Shown in pieces: positions 11,953 through 19,549 of a stretch of 27,404 nt of DNA. The stretch spans positions 1 through 27,404 of the forward strand of contig JAVKOQ010000562.1 in NCBI GenBank assembly GCA_031835245.1. Direction: 5' to 3'. Origin of the DNA: Balamuthia mandrillaris. Its lineage: Eukaryota > Discosea > Longamoebia > Balamuthiidae. The notes below the pieces were generated by a model. That model ran no database searches. It saw only the letters and a program-made list of their open reading frames with translations, and had not been told where the DNA came from. Each line of letters opens with the position of its first letter. Position 1 is the first letter of the stretch. The position numbers were made by a program, and so were the translations under genes.

Positions 11953-12156
11953 TTAGATATTTTGCGGACATTTCGAACCCTCATGGAAACTTCGCCACCC
12001 CTTTAAATAATCTGGACAGTGCCCCATCCGATAGTGTCCTGCCGACATAGCTTCATCTTCCGTATGTCCGCTTTGGACATTGTAATGAAGGATAAGTGCT
12101 TCTTCCGAATCCACTGACACATTATTCGTGTCGTCATTGGATAAACGTGTCGACAT
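11953..12156 (-). CDS. Possible small protein, 67 residues
   Basis: An ATG at 12156 opens a 67-residue frame ending in TAA at 11953. Unlike the other unexplained frames in the window it is not low in complexity: it has D, H, C, W, Y and G spread evenly, with HYRMGHCPDY and a C-terminal CPQNI. It runs in the direction of RIO3 and ends 222 bp before that gene's start. It could be a small gene, an upstream frame in an extended RIO3 leader, or chance. I recognise no family. Confidence 0.25.
   Translation of the reverse strand: MSTRLSNDDTNNVSVDSEEALILHYNVQSGHTEDEAMSAGHYRMGHCPDYLKGWRSFHEGSKCPQNI
12064..12080. other. Short hairpin ATGTCC-N5-GGACAT
   Basis: A perfect 6-bp stem with loop GCTTT. Outer CTTCAT (12051-12056) and ATGAAG (12085-12090) can add a second 6-bp helix across an asymmetric internal loop. 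A further GGACA (12014-12018) and TGTCC (12035-12039) lie upstream, so the pentamer occurs twice in each orientation within 66 bp. It overlaps the small minus-strand frame. Confidence 0.4.
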
Positions 12157-12202
12157 TGAAAGAAAGAAAGAAAGAAAAAAGTTTCTGAAGAAGAAAGCGC
12201 TG

Positions 12203-13804
12203 ATGTCGATCTTTGCCTCTCTGTCGGCCAGCAAGCAGAGCAGCCTCCCAGGTCCTTCGACGACGACGTTCCGTGCCACCCGGAGGGTCGAGGCAGAGGC
12301 AGAGGAAGAGGAAGATCAGATCCCCATCCCAGAAGCTCAACAACGCCCCAGCCGCCTGCGCCTGGACCGTGCCGCCGCCAATCGCTTCATCGTGAACGCC
12401 GTGCGTGCCGCTGAAGGTGCGCAGTGACCTCTCCCTCCTACTCCTTCTTTTCAAACAAACCACACACTTTCTCTTCTCTCTCATGCTCTCTCTCTCTCTC
12501 TCTCTGATTTTTTTAAACGTAGCAAAAGGCAAAGAACAAATCCAATCGCAAGAGAGAGCCAAACAGAAAAGTTTGCTCCCCAACAACGCCAAACATCAAT
12601 GGCCCTCAGCAAATGCACAGACGAACAAGAAGTCCCTCCCCAAACGAACGACGACGGCCACGACGGCCACCACAGCCACAGCCAAGCGAAAGCCGCTCAA
12701 ATCAACGGCAGAAGTCACTGCTGCTGACAGCAACGACGCTCCAAAGAAGAGAGCAACGACAGCGAAAACGACGGTGAAGAAGAAGAGCGTTGCAGCGAAG
12801 AAGAAGAAGCTGTTGCTGATGAAGAAGCAGAATCCGCTTAACAGAAACGGCGAGAGGGAGAGTGATCATGACGATGCTGCTGCTGACGATGGGAATGTAA
12901 AAGGAGCAAAGAGGAAAAAGACCAGAGGTTGGTTGGTTAGGCAGTTTCCGGAAGTGTTGTTGGCAGTGCCTAGCTTACCGCCTCTTTGTTCTTCTGGTTT
13001 GGCTTTTGTGTTCTTTCTTTTTTTTTTTCTTCTGCTTTTGATTTCTTTTTTTCTGTTGTTGTTCTTGCTCTTCTTCCTTCTTTCTTCTTTTTGTTCCCTC
13101 TTGGCGTTTCCATCTTGCTTTGTTTCTCTCACCTTTTATCTTCCTCTTCTAAGCGTCTTCCTCTTTCTCTGTTATGTCTAACCGTCCATCACTTCCTCCA
13201 CAAATCTTAGAGGAAAAACGTGGAAGAAGAGTTCAATACTATATGTGCATTGGAAAGTGTAAACGGCTGCTTCTCTATCAACAACTTCGAGCCTCTGCAT
13301 GTACATCTCTTCTCTTCTCTCTTCTCCCTTCTCTCTTCTTCCTTATGTTTCGTTCTATTTCTCCTTTTTCATTCACCACAACAAAACCAAAAAAAAAAAG
13401 TGAAAGAATTGGAGTCTCTATTTCAACATTCTTCACAATCGCCACCATCCACAGAAGCAACCAGGGGTTCTTCCACTTCTTCTTCTTCCAACATATTTGC
13501 AGCAACTCTCAACAACAATAATAATAACAACAACAGCGACAACAACATCTTCTCTCAACATTACGAAGCGGAAGAACAACAAAACGCTTCTTCCAGATCT
13601 ACCCACAAAACGAGATCCGTTGTCACCATCTCCCCCACCGCGCAACAAGGGAGCAACGCGCCTTGGATCCATGCCACCCTTGCCGTGCCGCCTTCTCTCT
13701 CTCTTCGCTCTCCATCCTCATCACCTTCTCCGATTTCTCTCTTTCAACAACGGTCGTTCCTAGGGCTATCTCCTTCTCCTCCTTCTCCTTTTCGTTCTTC
13801 TTGA
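12203..13804 (+). CDS. Unrecognised basic, low-complexity (probably nuclear) protein
   Basis: Best model: exons 12203-12416, 12523-12927, 13211-13300, 13401-13804, giving 370 residues with consistent phases. The N-terminal ~70 residues are the most ordered part (MSIFASLSASKQSSLPGPS, an acidic stretch, then an RLRLDRAAANRFIVNAVRAAE helix). The middle is lysine-, threonine- and alanine-rich with several KKRK-like clusters suggesting nuclear or chromatin localisation. The last exon is Q/N/S/P-rich. Exon 3 is uncertain: another frame (VEEEFNTICALES...) reads more like ordinary protein, but joining it to exon 4 gives an immediate stop, so the protein might end there. The last exon's open frame favours the 370-residue model. 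I do not recognise a family. Confidence 0.55.
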
Positions 13805-13957
13805 GTATAAAATCTCTCACGTCGATCATAATTATTACCTAATATAGAAATAATTAATTTAAAATTTGATTTCCCATTGGTCGATGTGTCGATCATTCAT
13901 CTTAAGACTCCTCAGTCGAAACAAAAAAAAAAACAAAAGAAAGAAAGAAAAAAAAAC
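13805..13957. promoter_or_regulatory. 5' region of the PTGES2-like gene
   Basis: A short AT-rich gap holding CCCATTGG (13873-13880, reversed CCAAT) directly followed by GTCGAT and then TGTCGA at 13887-13892, 66 bp before the start codon. An A-rich leader (13920-13956) precedes the ATG. Confidence 0.5.
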
Positions 13958-14332
13958 ATGCGGAACGGATCGACGAAGATGTTGATGGCCACAACGAACG
14001 TCTCGCGGGCTTCACGGACCGCGGTGGGTTCGCGACTTCCTTCCTGCGCTTCCTCCTCGCTCGCCAGCAGCGGAAGGACACCCTTCACTTTGGCGATTCG
14101 TTCTTTGTCCTTGTCTCCCGTTTCGCTCCCGCAAAGCGGAGCCGCGGCCTTGCGAGCTGCTTCCCAGCGGGGTGTTGCAGCTTCTTTTCGTGCCGCTCCT
14201 CCTTTGTTGGCCAGGAGCCGACGTCCTTTCTGTGCTCCTCCGCTGCTACCGCAAAGACGGTTCCTCAGTACTTCCTCTAAAAACTTTCGGTATTGATTTT
14301 CCTCTTGCTCCCTCCCTCCCTCCCATCTTTGT

Positions 14333-14371
<39 letters not shown>

Positions 14372-16136
14372 TCCCTCTTGTCTCATAAAAAAGAAAACAC
14401 AAAAGAGAACTGGAGAGTGTAGCGGTGGCCGAAAAAAAGGACATTTGGAAACACGCTTGGCCGTTTCTCATCATCGGTACGACTTACGTTCTCCCTCCCT
14501 GTCTTCCCTTTGTTGTTCTCTCTCTCTCTCTCTCCTTTCTGCCTCTCTTCTATGCTTCGCTTTTCTTTTTTTCCCTCCTCTGACGCGTTTCTGCTTGCTT
14601 TGTTGTGGGGGACGATAATAGCCACTGCTTTTGCCACCTACATGATCCGAGGCAACAAGTTTGAGGCCAAAAAGCCAAAACCCAAAACCGCTTTTAAGGT
14701 TCTCTCTTCCTCTCTTCCTCTCTTTCTTCTCTTTCTTCCTCTCTTCTCTCTTGAAGACTAACCGCTCCTCTTTCCTTTTTTTTCTTCTTTTTTCTTGTTT
14801 GTTGTTACACCATCCTATGGAACGCAGATGAAGTCAAACGAGTTACCCAAAGTTACATTGTTTCAGCTGGAGCACTCTCCCACCACTAAACAAGGTTTGT
14901 TCCTATCTTCCGAAGCAAATAATTTGTGGTTTTTTTTTTAAAAAAAATGTGTCACGGTGATAACGCAGTGCGAGCAATGATGGACTATAATGGCATTCCC
15001 TATGAAGTGAAGGAGCTGAATCCCGTAAGCAGGAGGCAGTTGTCGTTCCTCGAAAGAGATCGTAAGGCTGTTATCCTCCCGCTTGCCATCATTGGAGAGG
15101 TTACTTTCTGTTTTCTCTTTTTTTTTTGTTCCTTTTCTTCTTTCTTTTGTTCCTTTACTCACTTTTTGTGTGTTGTTTGTCCTAACTCTTACACAAACAG
15201 ACACAAGTAGAGACAGCAAGAGAAATTATGGAACTTTTGGAAAACGTGTTGTCCATTAAAGAAGCGGCTCGTCTCGCCAACCAACAACTTGAAGCGTCTT
15301 CTTCACAGGAACAAAATACGACGAACGAAAATGCGGAAGAGCAGCCTTCTTCCAAACAAAGGATGAGACAACACCTCTTCCACAAATACTTTCAAGAGCT
15401 GAAAACGAAAAACGCACAGAAACGAGAGAAAGAACTGGGCCTCATTCAACGCGTGGAAGCGCAATTGTTGCCGCTCATTTCGGTGAATCGCTTCACCACC
15501 TGGAAGCAAAGTCGTTTGGCCATTCGTTCTATCAAAGAGGTCCCTATCTTCTGATATTTTGTTTCCTGGTCTTTTTTTCAATGTTTACAGTTTGACTTTG
15601 AAAACTATAGGAAGAAAGTTTTACGTGGTGGGAAAGGTTTTGGCTGCCATTATGGTATGCGACTAGTCTTCGCAACCAAAACAGGTACAGTCGCAAACAC
15701 ATCAAGCACATCTACGGCGATGATCTTCGCTCCGCTCTCGCTAAGGAGGTTGGCAACTGGGTTGAGATCTTAGGTTTCGTTTCTCTCTCTCTCTCTCGCT
15801 CTCTCTCTCTCGCTCTCTCGCTCTCTCTCTCGCTCTCTCGCGCTCTCTCTCGCTCTCTCGCTCTCTCTCTCGTCGTTGTTTTGTGTATTTTGTTTTAAAC
15901 ATAAAAACAATCAATACACAGGAGACAAACCATTCTTTGGAGGTGACAAGCCAGACTTTGTGGACTTTTACGTGTACGGCGCTTTGGTCTCTGCCGAGGA
16001 GGAACCCACCGGAGAGTACATCCTGCAACAAGTCCCACAGGTCCAACCTTACCTTCAACGCATGACCCAAGCCGTGAATCCCAGTTGGAAAAGGAAGAAG
16101 CACAAGGGCAATGAAGAAGCAAAGGGTGGTAGGTAA
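13958..16136 (+). CDS. Mitochondrial membrane-anchored PTGES2-like GST/glutaredoxin-fold protein lacking the active-site cysteines
   Basis: Exons 13958-14289, 14406-14476, 14622-14698, 14828-14894, 14969-15099, 15201-15539, 15611-15773, 15922-16136; 464 residues. The first ~110 residues are R/S/A-rich and nearly free of acids, like a mitochondrial presequence. One hydrophobic segment (WPFLIIGATAFATYMI, about 125-145) follows. A glutaredoxin-like unit starts with VTLFQLEHSP; where microsomal prostaglandin E synthase 2 has CPFC followed by a short spacer and VRAF, this protein has SPTT (177-180), KQ and VRAM. VNP, the helical C-terminal GST part, DKPFFGGDKPDFVDFYVYG and PYLQRM match the family well. 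A charged, low-complexity insert lies near 255-300. The loss of both cysteines argues against the usual thiol chemistry. The 3' end faces the protein X gene, 178 bp away. Confidence 0.85.
15655..15684 (+). other. 30-nt segment that is either exon or a minute intron
   Basis: It starts GTATGC and ends ACAG, so it looks like an intron, but it is 30 nt, in phase and has no stop. Read through, it adds ten residues (ending RNQN) before YSRKHI, where PTGES2 relatives have residues too, so I kept it as coding. Confidence 0.4.
15780..15872. repeat. CT run punctuated by CG in PTGES2-like intron 7
   Basis: About 90 bp of CTCTCT broken at irregular intervals by CG dinucleotides (CTCGCT). The gene's first intron has a plain CT run (14338-14367), its second one near 14519-14533. 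All are pyrimidine on the coding strand. Confidence 0.9.
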
Positions 16137-16314
16137 ATAACAAAAATAACGTTGAGGAAAAGACAAAGGTCCTTCTAAACATTAAACAGGAAAAGATTGA
16201 AAGTTATAGAGGGAGTTGGTAGGGAGACCGGGCAACGAGCGAAGAGAGAGAAGAGTGAAGAGAGATAGGGAGATAGAGACGTAGAGAGACAGAAGAAAAA
16301 AAGAAAAGAGGTTA
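16137..16314. other. Convergent intergenic gap
   Basis: The 178 bp between two facing 3' ends. It is purine-rich on the + strand (GAGAG and GAAGAA in the right half), i.e. pyrimidine-rich in the sense of the minus-strand gene. No gene or clear poly(A) signal is visible. Confidence 0.5.
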
Positions 16315-18193
16315 TTAGAGAAGCATCGAACTAGGATCTGCAATGAGCTTTTGGAAGGAGGAGAGAAGTCGAGCGGCCACCTCCTCATCCATCACCCGAT
16401 TGTCGCAGGAAAGGCTCACATTCATCTTCGTGCATACTTTAAGCTCCTCTGCAAAAGAAGGTGAAGAAGAAGAAGAAGAAGGAGAAGGAGAAGAAGCAGC
16501 CACAACTTCTTGGCGTCCTTGGCCGATAGCCAAGATGCAGCCTTGAGGAGGGTTGATGACGGCGGAGAACTCGTGGATGCCAAACATGCCGAGGTTGGAG
16601 ATGCTGGCCGTGCCTCCTTGGAACTCTTCGGGCTTTAGCTTGTTTTGACGAGCTCTTCCCGCCAATTCCTGTTTTTGGTGTTCGTTAAAACGGAGAAACC
16701 AAGAAGAAGAAGAAGAAGAAGAAGAAGAAGAAGAAGAAGAAGAAGAAGAAGAAGAAGAAGAAGAAGAACAAGAAGAAGACTAACACCAACATAAGACAAC
16801 ACATACGACAACAAGAAAAATACACACCTGAACTTCTTTAGAGATCTGAAGAAGGCCTTTGCTGTCCGCTTGCCTCACGATAGGAGTGATGAGTCCACCC
16901 TCAGTGGCGACTGCCACCGAGATATCTACGCTTTTATGCCTTCGAATGGCTCCATCAGCATCTCCATTACCCGTTGAAGGTTCTATCCAAGAGGCATTCG
17001 CTTCGGGCACTTGACGGAGAGCGAGAGCAAAGGCTTTAATGATAAAGTCGTTGACGCTGACCTTGATTCCTGCTTGCTCTTTTTGTTTAAAATGACCGCC
17101 CCGGTGAGAAAAGAAGAGAGTGGAGAACAGAAAAGCGAAAAGAGGAACAGAAGCAGAGTGATGCAAAAAGAGAACCAATTAAGACTTTACGGGCTTGGAG
17201 AAGGCGATCGATGTTACACTCAGCGTTGATATATAAATGAGGAACAGTTCGCTTGGACTCACTCAACCTCTTAGCAATGACCTTGCGCATGTTGCTGTTG
17301 GGAAGGTCATCATAGGCAGAGGAAGAGGAGATGCCTGAAGGGGCAGCAGTTTTGGTGTCTTTCTTCTGTTTTGTTGAAATTGGAATGAGAGAAGATCGAA
17401 CAACAAAGAGCAAAGCGAGTTGCAGAGCAGAGGAAGAGAGAACGAGAGACGCAGAGAAGCAGAAAACGATAGAAGAGAATAGCGGGAGTGAAAGGAGAGA
17501 GAGAGAGAGAGAGAGAGAAGAAATGCAGAGAGGAGAGAGGAGAGAGCAGAGAGGAGAGAGCAGAGAGGAGAGAGCAGAGAGCAGAGAGCAGAGAGCAGAG
17601 AGCAGAGGCAGAGCAGAGAGCAGAGAGCAGAGAGCAGAGAGCAGAGAGCAGAGAGCAGAGAGCAGAGAGCAGAGAGCAGAGAGCAGAGAGCAGAGAGGGG
17701 TACCGCAGTAGCCTCCAAAGAAGAAGCAGAAGCAGTGGAAGAGACTGAAGCAGAAGAAGGAGAGGACAGAAAGGCGAGGACGTCTCCTTTGAGCAGCCGC
17801 CCTTTGGGTCCGGTGGCGGGGATCCTGGCGGCGTCGGCAATGTGGTGGAGGTGAAGGAGCGTTTGCACGGCGGGGGAGTGCGGCCTCGCGTCCGGATAGC
17901 TCTCTGTGAAGTAGTTCGTGGCGGCATGAGTGCTAAACGAGGCGGAGGAAGCGCTCCTAAACCGAGAGGAAGAAGAAGAAGAAGAAGAAGAAGCAACGAG
18001 CCCTCCTTTGTTTTGTTCATTTTGGTTTTAATGATTTTTTTTTTTACAAACAAAAATAACAAATCAATTTTTCAATTTTTTTTCTTTAAAACAGTGCAAG
18101 TGCTTTAAAAAAAAAAACAAACCAACCTCTTCTTCCTGGTGTGACGAGGCGCAGAGAGAGGAAGCTGCAGCCGGGCGTCGCCGTCCTTCTCAT
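16315..18193 (-). CDS. PDHX: Pyruvate dehydrogenase complex protein X (E3-binding protein), no lipoyl domain
   Basis: Exons in gene order: 18193-18127, 18005-17704, 17365-17191, 17078-16828, 16668-16315; 382 residues, phases agree. Exon 1 encodes a clean mitochondrial presequence ([20 protein letters not shown]). The E3/E1-binding domain follows at about 60-100 (HSPAVQTLL...[18 protein letters not shown]), then an S/A linker, then the E2 catalytic-type core ([58 protein letters not shown]). The catalytic HRxxDG motif of true E2 is replaced by DNRVMDEE near the C-terminus, as in animal PDHX (DSRVVDDE), so acetyl transfer should be lost and the role structural: holding E3 in the mitochondrial complex. 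No lipoyl domain with its DKA motif occurs between presequence and binding domain, unlike human PDHX or yeast Pdx1, which carry one. Confidence 0.88.
16700..16780. repeat. (AAG)n in protein X intron 4
   Basis: About 26 AAG units with one AAC on the + strand, so CTT in the transcript, in the intron 16669-16827. Confidence 0.95.
17523..17698. repeat. 7-bp minisatellite GAGAGCA in protein X intron 2
   Basis: About 23 copies of a heptamer (GAGAGCA on +, TGCTCTC on the gene strand), with GAGAGGA variants at the left end and a few irregular junctions (near 17605). It lies immediately after the donor of the intron 17366-17703. Confidence 0.95.
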
Positions 18194-18208
18194 CTCTTCT
18201 TTCTTTTC

Positions 18209-18235
18209 TTATTTTTTCTTATTTGTGGTCGACAT
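18209..18235 (-). promoter_or_regulatory. Upstream open reading frame of 8 codons in the protein X leader
   Basis: ATG TCG ACC ACA AAT AAG AAA AAA TAA, in frame with the main start and ending 15 bp before it. It begins within the TGTCGA motif, so whether it lies in the mRNA depends on where transcription starts. Confidence 0.35.
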
Positions 18236-18532
18236 TATTAAGGTTCCACCTATTAGGTAATAATGATTTGAACGGCTAATATATTCAAAAACAACCTTGT
18301 ATGCGGCCAGCGTCGATCATGGGTCCCCATTGAGATAATTATCGATGGAACCAGAAATTTATCTTCGGGAATAATACTGTCGACACTGTTAGGATGTCTA
18401 CACATAATAGTCAGCTTCGAAATTTGGTGGGGTGGCAGCGTAGACGAGAGGGAAATTACATGGAATTAACCGGGCAAACAACAACGCTTACTCATCCTGG
18501 TTGTTGCTTGCATTCAACAGAAGGGACTAGCG

Positions 18533-18656
18533 GACTAACGCAGTGCAAGATTTGTGGCGGGCCCGGAGGAAGAAGTCTGGGTGTAGTGTAACTTGTGAAT
18601 GGTGTGGTCGTGCATCGAAGAGAATGATCTGAGGCAGACTAACGCAGTGCAAGATT
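18533..18656. repeat. 20-bp perfect direct repeat
   Basis: Copies at 18533-18552 and 18637-18656 (begins GACTAACGCAG), 104 bp apart. It sits in the region with the transposase fragment. Confidence 0.85.
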
Positions 18657-18853
18657 GAAGTGCCGCAAGGCAGACATAAAACATTGAGGAGTCATGTATT
18701 TTTTTCCCACAGAGGCAAAGGGGAAAAGCGAGACCTGTAAGCTTGGTTATGTCTACTCCTGCGGACCTACAGGGCGACGACCGAGAGCCAGGGGTTCATT
18801 TTGGCACCATCTAGGAGGAAAACTATACCATTCACAAGTTACACTACACCCAG
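18577..18853. repeat. 27-bp perfect inverted repeat with 223-bp spacer
   Basis: Left arm 18577-18603 (starts CTGGGTGTAG), right arm 18827-18853 (ends CTACACCCAG), exact reverse complements. The right arm lies inside the transposase-like frame. In each arm's own orientation the DNA can be read as GCSVTCEW. No target-site duplication is visible outside the arms. Confidence 0.85.
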
Positions 18854-19198
18854 TGTCTGGAATACCTGGAAAAGGAGCCAGGATGAAGCAGCTGCATTGG
18901 CCACGGACCCTAGAGCGGTATCCTCTTGGGCCGTCTTGTTGGGCAAGGGCTGCGTGGGTCCAGCTTATCAGGTACTCCTGGTCTCCGTCGCATTGCCCTG
19001 GCAACGAGGAAGGAGACCGGCACCTGCTGCCCATGCAGAACGGGCGGTATTGAAACGGCTTCGCGTGCCAGTTGAACGTTGGTTTGGTCGACGCAACCGT
19101 GCCTCCGGGCACATCATACGTGGGCCCTACCGCTGGGACCACGCCCACCTTGATGATGACTTCGAGATTTGTGCCAGGCTTACCAACGAGGCTTGACT
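18801..19198 (+). pseudogene. Decayed DDE transposase, C-terminal fragment (IS5/PIF-like, DDE_Tnp_4 type)
   Basis: The frame ends with VPVERWFGRRNRASG, RGPYRWDHAHLDDDF and CARLTNEA, which match the C-terminal catalytic-Glu region of the DDE_Tnp_4 group (typical pattern VERFFGR...PYRW....F..C.ALTN). Upstream WAVLLGKGCVG sits where relatives have L.DKGY.G, so the second catalytic aspartate is replaced by glycine. About 130 residues remain of a normal 300-400; the first catalytic region, an ATG and clear terminal inverted repeats are not seen. It is a plain DNA-transposon remnant. Confidence 0.6.
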
Positions 19199-19549
19199 TG
19201 CAGGAAAGTCAAGACCGTGAGTTTTATTTTTTTTTTAAAAAAAAAAAACTGGTCCATCGCCGCTTACTCGCTGCTCAAGCCAAACTGGAGAAACGTCGTG
19301 CGCCGCTGCTCAACGGAAGAAAGCTCGTCTCCTATCCTGCTCTGAGACAGGGGGGGGGGGGCCCCCCCCCCCGAGTGACGGACGGGCATTCCTTCTCTCG
19401 TCACTGTACCCCTTTATACCTCTCTCCTTCCCTTCCTCCCTTGGCACTGTTTCTCTCTCCATCACCCGAATCCGAAAATATTATTATAGCGCGCTGTCGA
19501 TAATTGTTGCTATAACGTTCGAAACGCACAAAAAAAAAAAGAGAGAGAG
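19199..19549. promoter_or_regulatory. Spacer with homopolymer palindromes and the promoter side of the PH-like gene
   Basis: Left part: T10A12 at 19227-19248 and G12C11 at 19350-19372. Right part: CCCCTTTATACC (19409-19420), a CT-rich stretch, then TGTCGA at 19495-19500, 50 bp before the start codon, and an A-run/GA-run leader. Confidence 0.5.

Larger units (their letters stand above)
11731..12202. promoter_or_regulatory. Divergent promoter region between RIO3 and the basic protein gene
   Basis: The RIO3 side (11731-11900) is dominated by T- and A-runs (T run 11755-11763, A runs near 11772-11784). The other side has CCCCTTTAAATAA at 11998-12010, a CATTGG (reversed CCAAT) at 12135-12140 and TGTCGA at 12148-12153, 50 bp before the + strand start codon. 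Between them lies a small minus-strand open frame and an ATGTCC...GGACAT hairpin, described separately. Confidence 0.5.
18194..18800. other. Upstream region of protein X and unassigned sequence
   Basis: Next to the protein X start are an 8-codon upstream frame and TGTCGA on the minus strand (18229-18234). Further right a second TGTCGA (18379-18384) lies 9 bp before an ATG (18394) opening a 65-residue + strand frame with CKICGG near its end. A shift in frame would continue with CSVTCEWCG, so this may be a damaged zinc-finger-like coding piece, perhaps part of the mobile element to its right. No intact gene is visible. Confidence 0.4.

Noticed and set aside
12064-12080. Structured RNA gene or snRNA around the ATGTCC/GGACAT hairpin
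   Set aside because: The stems are only 6 bp, no snRNA sequence motif (Sm site, U5 loop) is present and no tRNA-like promoter boxes were found.
16315-18193. Assignment as the catalytic E2 acetyltransferase
   Set aside because: The catalytic histidine and DG are replaced (DNRVMDEE) and there is no lipoyl domain, so the E3-binding protein X fits better.
18394-18591. 65-residue + strand frame with TGTCGA just upstream
   Set aside because: It ends inside the repeat-bearing region and shows no family match; reported only as unassigned sequence, not as a gene.
18753-19148. 131-residue minus-strand frame opposite the transposase fragment
   Set aside because: Shadow of the GC-rich + strand frame, which carries the recognisable transposase motifs. 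Its GCSVTCEW piece is noted under the inverted repeat.
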